Part shown: one piece after another, positions 44,115-58,600 of the stretch
Numbering within the stretch: the stretch's first letter is position 1
Layout: every line of letters starts with the position of its first letter
From: Homarus americanus
Lineage: Eukaryota > Arthropoda > Malacostraca > Decapoda > Nephropidae
DNA: 64,000 nt
Direction: 5' to 3'
Assembly: GCF_018991925.1 (NCBI RefSeq)
Contig: NW_024737068.1
Span: forward strand, 2,389,094 to 2,453,093
Notes under the pieces: generated by a model
Told to the model about the DNA's origin: nothing
What the model saw: only the letters and a program-made list of their open reading frames with translations
The model's database searches: none
Program-made: the position numbers and the translations under genes

Positions 44115-44398
44115 ATATTAATAACTTATAAATGCATCAGAATCTGAAACAGAAAAAATATTGTTAGTTGGGCTGTTAAAGAATGAAGCCGAAAGCAATG
44201 TTCACTATTTAATTGTAATGCACTAATGCAGCTGTACGTTAGATTGATAAATTTCACGCTAAAATTTACCTAGCAAAAGGTTGCAAAATATTGAAACTGA
44301 AATTATTTTCTGTTTATATACACTAAAATCTACCAAAAAAGTGATGGGTCATTAGTTTTAGCTGATCTTCCCTCCTATGACACACCCTAATGTCACAG

Positions 44399-45028
44399 GT
44401 ACCCTGTGTGGTGATGAGGTGCATGTCTATCTTACACTGTGTGGTGTTTGATACGTTACAAAGGGTAGTCACACCCTTCGGTCACGGCAGTGTCAGTGCT
44501 AGGTGCAAGGCTAACACTAAAACTGATGTCATCATCTACGTTTTTAATTCAGATTTTCTCATAACGTGTTTAATAACTCAATAATTAGCAGAGTACAATA
44601 GTTAGTAAGCAAAATGTAGAAAGTAGTGGTGGACAGTGGACAGTGTGGTGCCATTTATGTTCGCCATTTTTTTTTAATATATTCAAAATAAGATCCAATG
44701 CTCTTTCCCAATATAACTGTTAACATATATAAAAGAGCAAAATGTACACAAACTACGTCATATAATATTAAAATAGGAGATTGAGTTCTTATCAACAAAA
44801 GAGCATCAATTAATATTCAATACTAACACAAATCTGTACATTACTGAATTTTAATGTTACTCTGTTATAATTTTCATTAAACTTAATTTTTATTTAACTT
44901 AAGCTGTGAGTGAGCGTGAAGGTTCCGTGCTTGCCTTGTGTGTGTATTTTCACAACCCAATTTAAAACACATATATATCAGACACACTGTCAACATACCT
45001 CACACCTTCCTCATCACCCCGGACTAGT
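44399..45028. other. AT-rich spacer
   Basis: CACTGTGTGGTG occurs on both sides of the transposon, so the target was itself repetitive. No ORF or RNA is visible. Confidence 0.4.
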
Positions 45029-45029
45029 T

Positions 45030-45215
45030 ATTTGGCTGTCACACGTCACCATTACACTAATTACCTGGTTGTCACACGTCATCACTACACTGGTTACCTG
45101 ATATCACACATCACCACTGCACTAGTTACCCGATATCACACGTCATCACTACACAAGTTACCTGATGTCACACGTGACCACTACACTAGTTACATGGCTG
45201 TCACACGTCACCCAC
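45030..45215. repeat. Minisatellite of about 34 bp period
   Basis: Six copies of TCACACGTCATCACTACAC followed by TAGTTACCTGATA-type sequence. Confidence 0.88.
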
Positions 45216-45440
45216 CACCCGGGGAGTGACACGTTATACACAAAGAGCAATACCCCAGCCGTTGTCTGTCGCTGTTATCCAGAACGTGGTCATACACAGT
45301 GCCATAACCCGTGGCACCTCCCCTATGGCAATGCATTTTTACTCTCATAAGCGCCTCCACATTATGCAAATGTTCACAGTCCAAGTTTATTAATTCATAA
45401 ATGTAGAGTGTTGGTAGTGGCTGGTCACTCGACGCTTGTT
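45216..45440. other. Unassigned spacer
   Basis: Nothing recognisable. Confidence 0.3.
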
Positions 45441-46160
45441 AATATCTCGTTATACATATTTCCAGAATTTCTCGGCAGTCTCATAATTTATACTTGTTTT
45501 GACTGTCTACAATGTTTCATATTTCTAAAAAAAATTAGGATAGAATGTTTCATAGATCCAAAGTTACTTATATTTCTGTACTTTCTGCCAGAATTATTTC
45601 CAAAATATTTCATGTTTATTTTTTTAGATAAGAATGTTACTTAACTACGAAATGTTTGATATTAACTTTTATATTTTCCAAGTCATGTTTTACTTTTTCA
45701 ATAATGTTTCTTTATTCCATAGTGCATCGTATTACATGTTTATTTCACATTTTCATACTGTTTTATGCTACTAAAATTTTCACATTTCTTAAGTTTTCCT
45801 GTCTCCAAATTTTTTTATAGTTGCAGAATGTTTAATACTTTGAGAATTTATTTTTATCTATTTCCAACTTTCATTTTACCAGAAATTTTATATATATACA
45901 CAAAATTTAATTTTTCCAGAAATTTTCACTATTTAATTTTACTATTTTCTAGCAACTTTCACACACACACACACACACACACTTGGTTAATTTTTTCCAG
46001 ATTGAATCATATTTCCGGTGAGTTTCAATTTTCAACACATTTTCGTATTTACACACAATTAAATTTTCCAGAACGTTTCATGTTAACAGTTCTATGACCA
46101 AAAAAAATCATTATGTTACAAATTATATTTATAGTTTTATTTTTACAGAAATTTAATATT
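45440..46160. repeat. Degenerate AT-rich repeat with TTTCCAGAA words
   Basis: TTCCAGAA or close variants recur about every 50-90 bp amid AT-rich DNA, with an (AC)n run at 45959-45981. It looks like a decayed minisatellite; the words resemble heat-shock elements only by chance composition as far as I can tell. Confidence 0.45.
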
Positions 46161-46960
46161 TACAGTTTTATATTTCCGATATTGTTTGTTTGTCCAGCAT
46201 TTCTAACTACTTAAGCTGTCCGGTACAACAAGATGCGTTTTTACTTACTTTATTTACTCGTGTGCAGGGTTCACCTGTTTCTTTCTTCATCTTAATATCA
46301 CTTACTTACTTGTGTCTTATCCCTATTTCTAACTAGATATACCTTGTAAGGAAATTATCTATATACTCGTACGATTACAAAGAAACATCCATCAACCTTA
46401 CCACGCCCAGTACTGCTATTGCCGCCCGACACGAGATGTCCCACCCGACCACACCACATCGAACTGTAAACTGATTGTACAGTACATCTAACATTATCTT
46501 TTAGCTGCAAAGAGTATATTTTGAGCGTCCAATCATAATCTGTCTTTCAAAGATTCTCTAGGCACTTTTTTCCACTGATTGGCTAGTTTATAATATGCGC
46601 GTAATCAAGCCAGCTCTATGGGCGTCATGGCACCTGGTATAGGCATTTAATCGCTTGACAGGCACTTGTAACCACAAAAGGCCCCACAGGTCAATTTTCA
46701 AGTTCTCGTAACGGCAGGCTATCGTGGGCTAGGCGTGCATGGGAGTGGGTGTCCTTTTTATTACACCTGAAACTTCATTTTTGCAAATACAGTAATTTCA
46801 TTTTCATACAGTGTTCTTTTTTCCAAGAAAAAGCCAAGAAAAGAGTAAAGACAGTAAAGATGCAATGATCAGGGGGGAAAGGAAAATAAATTTGGATAAA
46901 CATATATATTATTTTCCTTCATGATGGCCTTTTTGTGGTAAATATACGATAATAAAGGTT
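46161..46960. other. Unassigned spacer
   Basis: No ORF over 60 residues with family resemblance, no repeat, no RNA signal. Confidence 0.4.
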
Positions 46961-46962
46961 AA

Positions 46963-47760
<798 letters not shown>

Positions 47761-47829
47761 TTGACACGGCGTTGCTGTTGCTGTTGCTGTTGTTACTTCT
47801 GCTGTTCTTACTACTGCAGTTGTTGGTAT

Positions 47830-48002
<173 letters not shown>

Positions 48003-48068
48003 CAGAAATACAAAAATGAAAAAAATTCAAAAGTGAGAAACAATATACTGTACTGTATGTATGTTATG

Positions 48069-48292
48069 TTGTCAATAGTAAGAGAAACAATTGAGACCCT
48101 GCAATTGTGTGTAAATGAGGCAGAAAGTCAAATCAGCAACCTGTTGTCAATAGTAAGAGAAACAATTGAGACCCTGCAATTGTGTGTAAATGAGGCAGAA
48201 AGTCAAATCAGCAACCTGGAACTTGGTCACAATTTTCATGATGCCATATGGCATATGACAACACATTATGCTTCCAATTTCTCCCCAGGCGG
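48069..48292 (+). repeat. Dispersed module R2 with internal 75-bp duplication
   Basis: TTGTCAATAGTAAGAGAAAC and the rest of a 75-bp unit occur at 48069 and 48144, then the R2 sequence continues as at 34900-34990. Confidence 0.88.
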
Positions 48293-48329
48293 TAGTATCT
48301 CCCTGTTTGGTAGCTGTCTACTACTTACT

Positions 48330-49258
48330 ACCTTACAGTGTTACTGTTGTTGCTACTCTTGTTGTCACTGCTTTTGTTGTTACTGCTGTTGTTAGTGTTG
48401 CTGTTGTTGCTACTGTTGTTGTTACTACTACTGTTGTTGTTGCTACGGCTACTGTTATAGTTAATGGTGCTATTGGTGTTGTTAATAGGTTACTGATGCT
48501 CCTGATGCTACTGCTCTTGTTGATAAAGGTGTTCTAAAGACTAAAGTTGTAACTCCTGAAGTTTTTATTACTACTGTTGTTGTTAAGGACTCTACTGCTG
48601 TTTTTGTTTCTAACAGTGTTACCTTTTTTTGTTTTTTGCTACTGTTATTGTTGTGGTTACTACTGTTACTGCAGTGTTTAGTTAAAATATAGCTACGGCA
48701 ATTACTGCTGTTGATAATGCTGCACTGCTGTTGCTCTTAATGTCAATATTACTACTGTTGTTGTCCCTGTTTTTTTGTTAATACCGGCACTGCTGCTGTT
48801 GTTGTTGTTGCTGTTAATGCTGGTACTGCTACTGTTTGTGCTATTGTTGCTGTTAATGCTGGTACTACTACAGTACTGTTGTTGTTATTGTTGCTGTTAA
48901 TAGTGGCACTGTTACTGTTGTTGCTGTTAATGCTGGTGCTACTACTGTTGTTGTTGTTGTTGTTGTTTTGCTTCTGCTGATGCTGCTGCTGCTGCTCCAG
49001 CTGTTGCTGTTAATGCTGATACAACTACTGTTGTTGTTGCTGTTAAGGTTGGTACTGCTACTATTGTTGTTGTTAAGATTGGTACTGCTACTGTTGTTGA
49101 TGTTGTTGGTGCTGCTACTTTTGTTGTTGTTGCTGTTATTACTGGCACTGCTACTGTTGTTGTTATTGTTGTTACTTTTAATGCTGTTACTGCTAATGTT
49201 GCTGTTAATGCTGTTACTGTTACTGTTGCTGTTAATGGTGGTACTCCTACTCCTGTTT
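48330..49258. repeat. 30-bp minisatellite, TGTTGTT orientation
   Basis: Degenerate TGTTGTTGCTGTTAATGCTG followed by GTACTGCTAC. This is the complement of the unit found at 49468-51605. The array is more diverged and richer in GCT than that on the other side. Confidence 0.8.
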
Positions 49259-49467
49259 GTCAAATGCTATTCGGTGCCGACGTCTCAAAGAAACACAGGC
49301 TTCTCAGTTGCAATTTAATGGGAGAGGATCGTACAGCGGTGCAGCAGAAAACAATCTCCTTTACAGGGTAACATACAAGCCTCACAAAATGTCGTACCAT
49401 CTCATCTAACTAATCAGGCATTCGTACCACAACCAACTTTCAGTCACACCACTGGGAAGCGGCACTC
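49259..49467. other. Spacer between inverted minisatellite arms
   Basis: About 210 bp of non-repetitive sequence at the orientation switch. No ORF. Confidence 0.6.
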
Positions 49468-51605
49468 ATGCCTTAACAACAACAGCAACATTAGTAGTCC
49501 CAGCCTTAACAACAAAAACAGTAGTAGAACAAGCATTAAAAACAACAACAACAATAGTATTAGGACCAGCCTTAACAAAAACAACAACAACATTAGTAGG
49601 CCCAGCCTTAACAACAACAACAACAGTAGTAGGACCAGCCTTAACAACAACAACAACAACAACAGTAGTATGTTCAGCCTTAACAAAAACACCAATAACA
49701 GAAATAGACCAAGCCTTAACAACAAGAACAACAGTAGTAGGACTAGCATAAAAAAACACAACAGTAGTAGGCCCAGCCTTAACAACGACAACAACAGTAG
49801 TAGGACCAGCCTTAACAACAACAACAGTAGTATGATCAGCCTTGACAAAAACACCAATAACAGAAATAGACCAAGCCTTAACAACAACAACAACAACAAC
49901 AGTAGTATGTTCAGCCTTGACAAAAACACCAATAACAGAAATAGACCAAGCCTTAACAACAACAACAACAGTAGTAGGACTAGCATAAAAAAAACACAAC
50001 AGTAGTAGGACCAGCCTTAACAACAACAACAGATGTATGACCAGCTTTAACAAAAACAACAGCAGTACGACCAGCCTTAACAACAACAACAACGACAACA
50101 ACAACATTAATAGGACCAGCCTTAATAGCAACAACAGTAGTAGAACCAGCCTTATTAACAACAGCAGTAGTAGGACCAGCCTTAAAAACAACAACAGTAG
50201 TAGGACCAGTCAACAAAAACAACAACATCATCAGTAGTAGGACCAGCCTTAGCAACAAAACAACAACAATAGTATTAGGACCAGCCTCAACAACAACAGT
50301 AGTAGAACCAGCCTTAACAAGAACAGCAACATCATCAGTAGTAGGACCAGCCCTAACAACAACAACAGTAGAAGGACCAGCCTTAACAACAACATCAAAA
50401 ACAGTAGTAGGACCAGCCCTAACAACAACAACAACATAAACAACAGAGAAGGCAAAAGCCTTAACAACAACAACATTAATAGGACCTGCCTTAACAACAA
50501 CAACAGTAATATATAACCAGCCTTAATAAACACAACAGTAGTAGGACTAGCCTCAGCAACAACAACAACAGTAGTAGGACCACACTTAACAACAACTAAA
50601 ACAAAAGTAAAAGCGCCAGCCATAACAACACCAACAGTAGTAGGACCAGCCTGAACAACAACAACAGTAGTAGGAACAGCTATAACAACAACAACAACAG
50701 TAATAGGACTAGTCTTAACAAAAGCAGCAACAACATTAGTAGGCCTAGCCTTAACAACAAAAACAACAGTAATAGGATCTGCATTAACAAACACAAGAGT
50801 AATAGGACCAGCCTTAACAAACACAACAGTAGTATGATCAGACTCACCAAAAACAACAACAACAGACCTAGGCCCAGCCTTAACAACAACAACATCAGTA
50901 GTAGGATCTGTATTAACAAACACAAGAGTAGTAGGATCAACCTTAACAACAACAACAACAACAACAACAACAGTAGTAGGACCAGTTAAAACAACAACAA
51001 TAGTAGGACCAGCCTTAACACCAACAACAGAAACAGTAGTATGCCCAGCCTTTACAAACACAACATTAGTAGGAGCAGTTAAACAACAACAGTAGGAGGA
51101 CCAACCTTAACAACAGCAACAGTGGTAGGACCAGCCTTAACAACATCTACAACAGGAGTAGTCCCAGCCTTAACAACAACATCAGTAGTAGGACCATCCT
51201 TAACAACAAAAACAGTAGTAGGATCAGCCTTAACAACAAAAACAGTAGTAGGACCAGCCTTAACAACAAAAACAGTAGTAGGACCAGCCTTAACAACAAG
51301 AACAGTAATAGGACAAGTCATAACAACAAACACAACAACAACAACATTAGTAGACCCAGCTTTTACAACAACAACCAAAACAGTAGTAGGAACAGCCTTA
51401 ACAACAACAACAACAACAACAACAACATCAATATTAGGAACAGCTGTAACAACAACAACAACATCAACAACAGTAGTAGGTCCAGCCTTAACAACAGCAA
51501 CAACAGTAGTAGGACCATCCTTAACAACAACAACAGAAGTAGGACCAGCCTTAAAAACAACAACAATACAGTAGTAGGACTAGTCATAACATCAACAACA
51601 TTAGC
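49468..51605. repeat. 30-bp minisatellite, AACAACA orientation, part 1
   Basis: About 70 copies of a unit of the form TTAACAACAACAACAGTAGT followed by AGGACCAGCC (30 bp), with variable (ACA)n length. Because the period is a multiple of three, long VVVKAGPTT- or LLLRLVL-type frames stay open; they are not proteins. The array ends where the CR1 tail at 51606 begins and goes on at 54605. Confidence 0.95.
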
Positions 51606-51694
51606 AGCAGTAGTACATAAGAACATAAGAACATTAGAAAATAAGGAGTCTGCAATACGCCGGTTGGCCTGTGCATGGCAGCTCCTGTCGAGAG

Positions 51695-52329
51695 TTAGTA
51701 CCACTCTCTATCATCCATGAATCTATCCAGTCTCCTTTTGAAACTTTCCAGCGTTCCAGCACTTACTACATAGTTGCTAAGATTGTTCCACTCGTCCACC
51801 ACCCTATTTGTGAACCAGTTCCTTCCTATCTCCCTCCTAAACCTAAACTTATCCAACTTAAATCCGTTGCTTCGAGTCCTATCCTGCTCGGATATTATAA
51901 GAACTTTATCTATATTCCCTTTATTGATTTCTTTCACCCACTTAAATACATCTATCATATCTCCCCGCACTCTTCGTCTTTCTAGGGAACGCAAGTTTAG
52001 TTTCTTTAACCTATCCTGATATGGAAGGTTTCTAAGTCCCGGAATCATTTTCGTCATTCTTCGCTGCACCGGCTCTAGTAAATTGATATCCATTCTATAA
52101 TAAGGGCACCAGAACTGAACCGCATAATCGAGGTGCGGCCTGACTAGCACGAGATATGGTTGCAATAAGACCTCTGCACTCTTATTACTTACACTTCTAG
52201 ATATAAAACCCAATACTCTGTTTGCCTAATTTCGAACATTAATGCACTGTTTTCTAGGCCGTAGGTCCGGGCTTTCAAGTACCACTAGGTCTCTTTCACA
52301 AGTCGACTTCTCTAAGTTGATGTTGTTAA
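51695..52329 (-). pseudogene. CR1-like copy C, RT C-terminal part
   Basis: The frame from 52213 has RPHLDYAVQFWCPYYRMDIN and RFRREIGRNWFTNRVVDEWN, ending at 51695. A stop at about 52226 interrupts the NKANRVLGF helix. Upstream to 52329, STCERD can be read before the insertion. Confidence 0.85.
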
Positions 52330-53105
52330 GGCTGTTGTTACGACCGTGTCGTGTTTTTCTATTTTTTTTATATAACATGCTTCCATGTTGTTCCATATTA
52401 TTCCTGTAATGATGTGTTATATTTACTATTATATAATCTAATCACCTTACCCTGTGCTGTTAAGGTTTTAACTGTTATTATTTGTTCAAGCCCATCTTAT
52501 TTCTTCATTTAATATTGTAACAAGCATTCTTTGTCTCTCTATCGACCATCTGCATCTTTAAACGAACCATGTTTCACAGGCCGATTTTTGGAGGGAATTG
52601 GCCCTATATATATAGTGGTCCACCAATTGATGGAGTTCAGTCCAGTCCTCCTTGTCATTCAGTTCTCGTTCTTGTGAGTGACATTTGTCACCTGTTACTT
52701 ATACTTCATTTTATTTCTGTGATAGTTCCTGTCACCACCAATGTGGTATATCTATGTGAGTACCTATTTATGTCTCTTATGTGTCCATCAGTGCTTGCTT
52801 AGTTACATTTAAGTAATTCAGTGTTGTTTCACGTTAGTTAATTTCAGTGTTAGTTATTTTATATGCTTATGCAGTGTTAACGTAATCCAATTCTTTATTT
52901 TTATTCTTTTGATGTTTCGATGTTTAGTATCATTTGTGTCTTAAAAGTTTCAATAGTGAATCAATTTGTTGTGACAGCCTACGAGGCTCTTTATTGTGTT
53001 AATATTTAATTTAATTAAATACTTAAAGGTTTACTTTATTTATTTTTATTCCCTTTTAATTTACTTCACTCTTTTTGTTTGGTTACGCCTAGAACCTGGA
53101 TATTA
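52330..53105. mobile_element. Insertion in CR1 copy C, probable solo LTR
   Basis: TTAAG lies at both borders (about 52325 and 53112), a possible 5-bp duplication. The left end, TGTTACGACC, resembles the start at 13660. A TATATATATAG string near 52605 followed by GGAGTTCAGTCC could be a promoter. No coding is visible. The right end lacks a clear CA, so the LTR reading is provisional. Confidence 0.45.
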
Positions 53106-54595
53106 AAGTAAATTAAGAGATGGCATAACACTGTATCCATTGACAGTAATTGTTCTTCCAATATTAAGTATGTTGCACTTGCTGGTGTTGAATTTCATTT
53201 GCCATTTTTCAGACCACCCCCGCAGTTTACTTAGATCCTCCTGTATTGCATTTCCAACCTGCCCTGAATTAATCTGCCGCCCTATTTTAGTGTCATCCAC
53301 AAACTTGCTTATGTCACTGCTGATCCCAGTATCTAGATCGTTTATGTAGATTATGAACAATAGTGGGCCTAGTACTGACCCCTGGGGAACCTCACTGGTT
53401 AGACGGCCCCGCTCAGATTTAACACCATCTTCGCTGACCCTCTGCGTTCTATCGGTGAGCCATCATTTTATCCAATTTAAAACTTTCCCCTCAATACCAT
53501 GAGCCTTAATTTTTCTCAGAAGCCTCTGATGCAGTACTCTGTCAAATGCTTTGCTAAAGTCTAAGTAAATAACATCGTAATGTTCGTCATTATCTACTAC
53601 CTCGAAGACTTTCCTATAAAAGTCAGCAGATTTGTTTGACAAGATTTTCCCTTTGTAAACCCATGTTGAGAGTCGTAGACTAATTTGCTTTTCTCTAAAT
53701 GCAATCGGATGCTATCTGCTATAATTGATTCAAGAAATTTCCCCACTATTGACGTCAAACTGATCGGCCGGTAATTTGACGCTGATGCGCTGTCTCCCTT
53801 TTTGAATATGGGTACTACATTTGCCTGTTTCCACAAGTCTGGCACAACTCCCGTGTCTAATGATTTTGTAAATAAATTTTCGAGGGGTCCTCTAATCTGT
53901 TCCCTACGCTCTTTCAAGACTCGAGGGAAAATTTCATCCAGCCCTGGGGATTTTGTCTTCTTTAGTTTATTTATCCTCTTAAGAACATCCTCTTTTCTGA
54001 TAGTGATATTCTTTAATTTCTCTTCTTCCTTTCCCTTAAATATCAGTTCCACCTCTGGAATTTCATCGCGAATTTCTTCTGTGAAAACTGATAAGAAGTA
54101 GCTGTTCAATGCCTTGCTTATTTCTTCATTGCCATTTATCACTTCTCCCTTCCCTGACTTTAAAGGCCCAACTTTGTCCTTGACCTTTGTTCTGTATACC
54201 TGGAAAATCCCTTGTGATTCGCCTTGGATTCTCTTGCTATTTTGATTTCATAGTCTCTCTTTGCTTTCCTTACATTTTTCTTAACAGTCCTAGATACTTC
54301 ATTACACCTATTTCTCAACTGCTCCTCCCCTCCCTTTAATTTCTTATATATCCCTTTCTTTATTCCTGTCATGTTTAAGTTTTCTGGTCATCCACCTTGG
54401 CTCATTTTTATTTGACCTAATTTTTCTATATGGTATATTTTGTTCTTGTGCTTTATGTCGTATACTAGTGAATATATTATAGTCATGATCAATTGTTGTG
54501 TCATCTATAACCTCACCCCTTCCTACTGGGGACTGACGTGACTGTTCCCAGGTGACCTCACCAAGGTACCTTCTTAACCCCTGATAATCCGCCAA
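53106..54595 (-). pseudogene. CR1-like copy C, linker and RT first part
   Basis: From 54595: linker with EQNIPYRKIRSNKNEPRWM; from 54142: RT with VVPIFKKGD and NYRPISLTSIVGKFLESII. After a frameshift near 53600 come YLDFSKAFDRVLHQ and [20 protein letters not shown]. Motif C reads FVDD rather than FADD (Ala to Val). A stop lies near 53465. The protein differs from families A and B, so it is a third CR1 family in the window. Confidence 0.85.
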
Positions 54596-54604
54596 CCGAA
54601 AGTC

Positions 54605-55668
54605 TTAACAACAACAAAAACAACAGTAGTAGGACCAGCCTTAACAACAAAAACAAAAGTAGTACCAGACCTAACAACAACAAAAACAACAGTAATAGCA
54701 CCTGCCTTAACAACAACAACAGTAGAAGGACCAGCATTAACAACAACACATCAACAGCAGTAGTAGGACCAGCCTTAACATCAACAGCAGTAGTAAGACC
54801 AGCCATAACAACAATAATAGGAGTAGGACCAGCCATAACAACAACAACAACAACAGCAGTAGTAGGAGCAAACTTAACAACAACAACAACAACAGAACTA
54901 GAACCAGCCATAACAACAACAACAACAACAGTAGTACCACCAGCCTTAACAACAATAACAACAGCATCAACAACAGTAGTACCACCAGCCATAACAACAT
55001 CAACAACAGTAGTACCACCAGCCTTAACAACAACAATAGTAGGATAGGCATTAGCAACAACATCAGTAGTAGGACTAGTAGGACAAGCATTTACAACAAC
55101 AACAACAACTGTATTATAACTAGCCTTAACAACAACAACAACAACAGTTTTAGTACCAGCCTTAACAACAATAACAACAACAACAACAACAGTATTAGGA
55201 CCAGCCTTAACAACAACAACAACAACAACTGTATTATAACCAGCCTTAACAACAACAAAAACAACAACAACAACAACAGCTTTAGTACCAGCCTTAACAA
55301 CAATAACAACAACATCAACAACAGTAGTACCACCAGCCTTAACAACAACATACAACGACAACAACAACAACAGTTTTAGTACCAGCCTTAACAACAATAA
55401 CAACAGTATTAGGACCAGCCTTAACAACATTAACAACAACAACTGTATTATAACCAGCCTTAACAGCAACAAGAACAACAACAACAACAGTTTTAGTACC
55501 AGCCTTAACAACAATAACAACAACATCAACAACACTAGTACCACCAGCCTTAACAACAACAGTAGTAGGATAGGCACTAGCAACAACATCAGTAGTAGGA
55601 CTAGTAGGAACAGCAGTTACAACAACAACAGCAGCATTAGGCCCAGCCTTAACAGCAACAACAGTACA
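54605..55668. repeat. 30-bp minisatellite, AACAACA orientation, part 2
   Basis: Same unit and orientation as part 1. It includes blocks of GTATTATAACCAGCCTTAAC variants that recur in groups, a sign of higher-order duplication. Confidence 0.95.
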
Positions 55669-58600
55669 TAAGAACATAAGAACATAAGAAAGTGGGATAC
55701 TGCAGGAGGCCGACTGGCCCATACAAGGCAGATCCCTTTCACACCCATCCCAGCACTTCCATGTGCCTATCCAACTTCGTCTTGAAGCTCCCTAGCGTCC
55801 CCGAACCTACTATAGCACTCGGTAGCCTATTCCACATATCCACAACTCTATTACCAAACTAGTGCTTGCCTATATCCTTTCTGAATCGGAATTTATCTAA
55901 TTTAAAGCCATTTGTTGTAGTTATTTCGTTATTACTGAGCTTCAGAACATCTTCCATTTTACCCTTGTTAATCCCACTTACCCACTTGAACACCTCTATA
56001 ATATCTCCCCTAACTCTACGCCTCTCTAATGAATGCAAGCCTAAGCTTTTCAGTCTTTCTTCATATGGAAGGTTTCTAATATTATGGATCATTTTTGTCA
56101 TTCTTCTTTGTACTCTCTCCAAAGAATCTATGTCCATTCTATAATAAGGACACCAGAATTGAACCACATAATCCATGTGTGGCCTCACTAATGCTAGGTA
56201 ATGTTTCAAGATAACTTCAGCAGTTCTGTTACTCACACTCCTAGATATGAACCCAAGAATCCTGTTTGCCTTGTTGCTAACGCTAATACATTGTTTTCTA
56301 GGTTTCAAGTCGTTGCTAACAAATACACCTAGATCTTTTTCACAATCTGAGTTTTCTATTTCCGTGTTACCTAGTTTATACTTAACGTTTGTATTCGTCT
56401 TCCCTATCTGTAGTACCTTGCATTTATCAGTATTAAAATTCATTTGCCAGTCTACTGACCACTCATGTAAGGTATCTAGATCTCTTTGAAGGTGTTCAAA
56501 GTCACTGTCTGAATTTATCACTCTCCCCATTTTGGTATCATCTGCAAATTTACTAATCCTACTAGTTATACCTAAATCAAGATCATTAATGAATATAACA
56601 AACAGCAGAGGGCCTAATACAGATCCCTGGGGAACTCCACTTTTGACCGCATCCCAGTCTGACTTAAATCCATTTATGCTGACTCTTTGTTTCCTACCAG
56701 TTAACCATGACCTAATCCATTTTAATAATGATCCACCTATTCCATGTGCTTCTACCTTCCTTATCAATCTCTCATGAGGGACTCTATCGAATGCTTTACT
56801 GAAATCTAAATAAATTATATCATATGACTTATCATTATCTACCTCTTCATATACTTCTGAAAAAAAGCTAAACAAATTTGTGAGACAAGAACGTCCCTGG
56901 ATGAACCCGTGCTGAGAAGAATGAATTAAGTTGAATGTTTCAAGGTGGCTTCTGATTTTCGTAGCAATAATTGACTCTAGCAACTTGCCTATGATTGACG
57001 TGAGACTAATGGGACGGTAATTTAATGCAATTGATTTTTCACCTTTTTTGAAAATCGGAACTACATTTGCGAGTTTCCAAGCTTCTGGCACTAGGCCCGA
57101 TTCTAATGACTTATTAAATAAAACTGCTAATGGATTACTCAACTCATCTCTACATTCTTTTAATATTCTAGCATATACCTCGTCTGGACCAGGCGATTTA
57201 TGAGGCTTCAGTTTGTTAATTTCTTTAAGCACATCGTTACTAGTAATATTGATATTCATCAACATATTTTCTATACTGTCGTTATATACCTTATGAACTT
57301 CTGGAAACTGTGCTAGGTTTTCATTTGTGAATACGGAGCGAAAATTACTATTTAACGTACTACACATTTCTAACTCATCATCAGTCATTTCTCCTGTGGT
57401 AGTTTTAAGGGGACCTATTGTATCTCTAACCTTTGATTTATACAGTTGATAAAAAGCTTTGGGGTTATTTTTCGATTCGTTAGCTACCTTGATTTCATAA
57501 TTTCTCTTTGCTTTCCTAATTTCTGTTTTTACCTGTCTTGTTGGGTTCTGATAGCAACCAAGTAAGTGATTTTCGCCTTTCTTAACTTTTTTATATACTC
57601 CTTTCTTTTTCCCTAGAAGATCTAAGAGTCTATTATTCATCCATTTTGGCTGGTTCCGTATATATCTGAATGTTCTTTTAGGGATGTGTTTATTTTGAGC
57701 ATTATGGATTGTCGCAATAAATTGTTCATAAGTAGCTGCTAAATTAAATTCGGGGTTCTCCCGTCCTAAGTTGACAGTTTCCGGAGGTGTGGGGGGGATT
57801 AATCTTTTGACCATAGGGTCATCCCTTAGGTCTCTCCTTAAGCTACCGTAATTAGCCTTCCTAAAATCCGGGATCAAGGCCGAATTTTCCTTCTTCCTGC
57901 CATTCCATATTATGTTAAAATAAATGGCTTTACGATCACTGTTTCCTAGTTCGTCTTCAATCCCAACATCTTTTACAAGATTTTCATTATTTCTGAGAAC
58001 TAAATCGAGGATATTATTTCCTCTAGTGGGCGAGTTTATGAATTGATATAAAAAACTATCTTGTACTACTTCTAGAAAATCTTCAGATTCATTATCGCTA
58101 AGTTGATTTTTCCAATCTAAGCCTGAAAAGTTGAAATCGCCTAGAATACATACATTGTTTCTATCAGATGCCTTCTTTATTTCCTCCCATAGCAATTTAC
58201 CATCGTTCCTACTCAAATTAGGTGGTCTATATATAACACCAATGACTACGGACTCATTGCCCTCACCAATCTCTACCCAAATACTTTCATTGTCGCTATT
58301 TGTTTTAATGTTTGATTTATTGCAGCTTTTTAATGACACCATGATATACACTGCTACACCGCCCCTCTCCTTCCTACTCTGTCAAATTTAAATAGGTTAT
58401 ATCCTGGAATATGAAATTCTGCTAAAAAATGTTTGCTGTTTGAATTTATCCATGTTTCCGTTATTGCAATTATATCTATGTTCTCTTTACTAACAATGGC
58501 TCTGAGCTGGTCCATTTTGTTACACAAGCTTCTACTATTAGTATAATAAACACTCAATATATTTCTTCCGTTTCTATCTGTTTTACATTTATTACTTTGA

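Larger units (their letters stand above)
41326..44389 (-). mobile_element. DNA transposon with 9-bp target duplication
   Basis: Ends TAGGGTGTGTCATA are inverted at both sides (14 bases perfect, then GGAGG with one indel). Subterminal inverted matches follow, TTTTGCTAGGTAAATTTTA near 41452 and its complement near 44262, so the inverted repeats are long and imperfect. ATGTCACAG lies outside both ends (41317-41325 and 44390-44398), a 9-bp duplication. The 3.06-kb interior holds a decayed minus-strand transposase. The superfamily is not clear to me: 9 bp fits Mutator-like elements, 8-9 bp also Merlin or P, while the protein recalls a hAT-type RNase H fold. Confidence 0.85.
51606..54604 (-). mobile_element. 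CR1-like copy C inserted in the 30-bp minisatellite
   Basis: The 3' end, at low coordinates, consists of TTCTTATG repeats (51606-51635, minus strand). The 5' end is truncated at about 54604 in the endonuclease-RT linker. Minisatellite lies on both sides, so this is an insertion into the array. A 0.78-kb sequence splits its RT. Confidence 0.88.

Noticed and set aside
45440..46160. Heat-shock-element cluster (TTCCAGAA words)
   Set aside because: Spacing is irregular, the region is AT-rich and decayed, and no gene follows.
49444..55722. Long Leu-rich and VVVKAGPTT-type ORFs
   Set aside because: Translation of the 30-bp minisatellite; period divisible by three and low in stops by composition.
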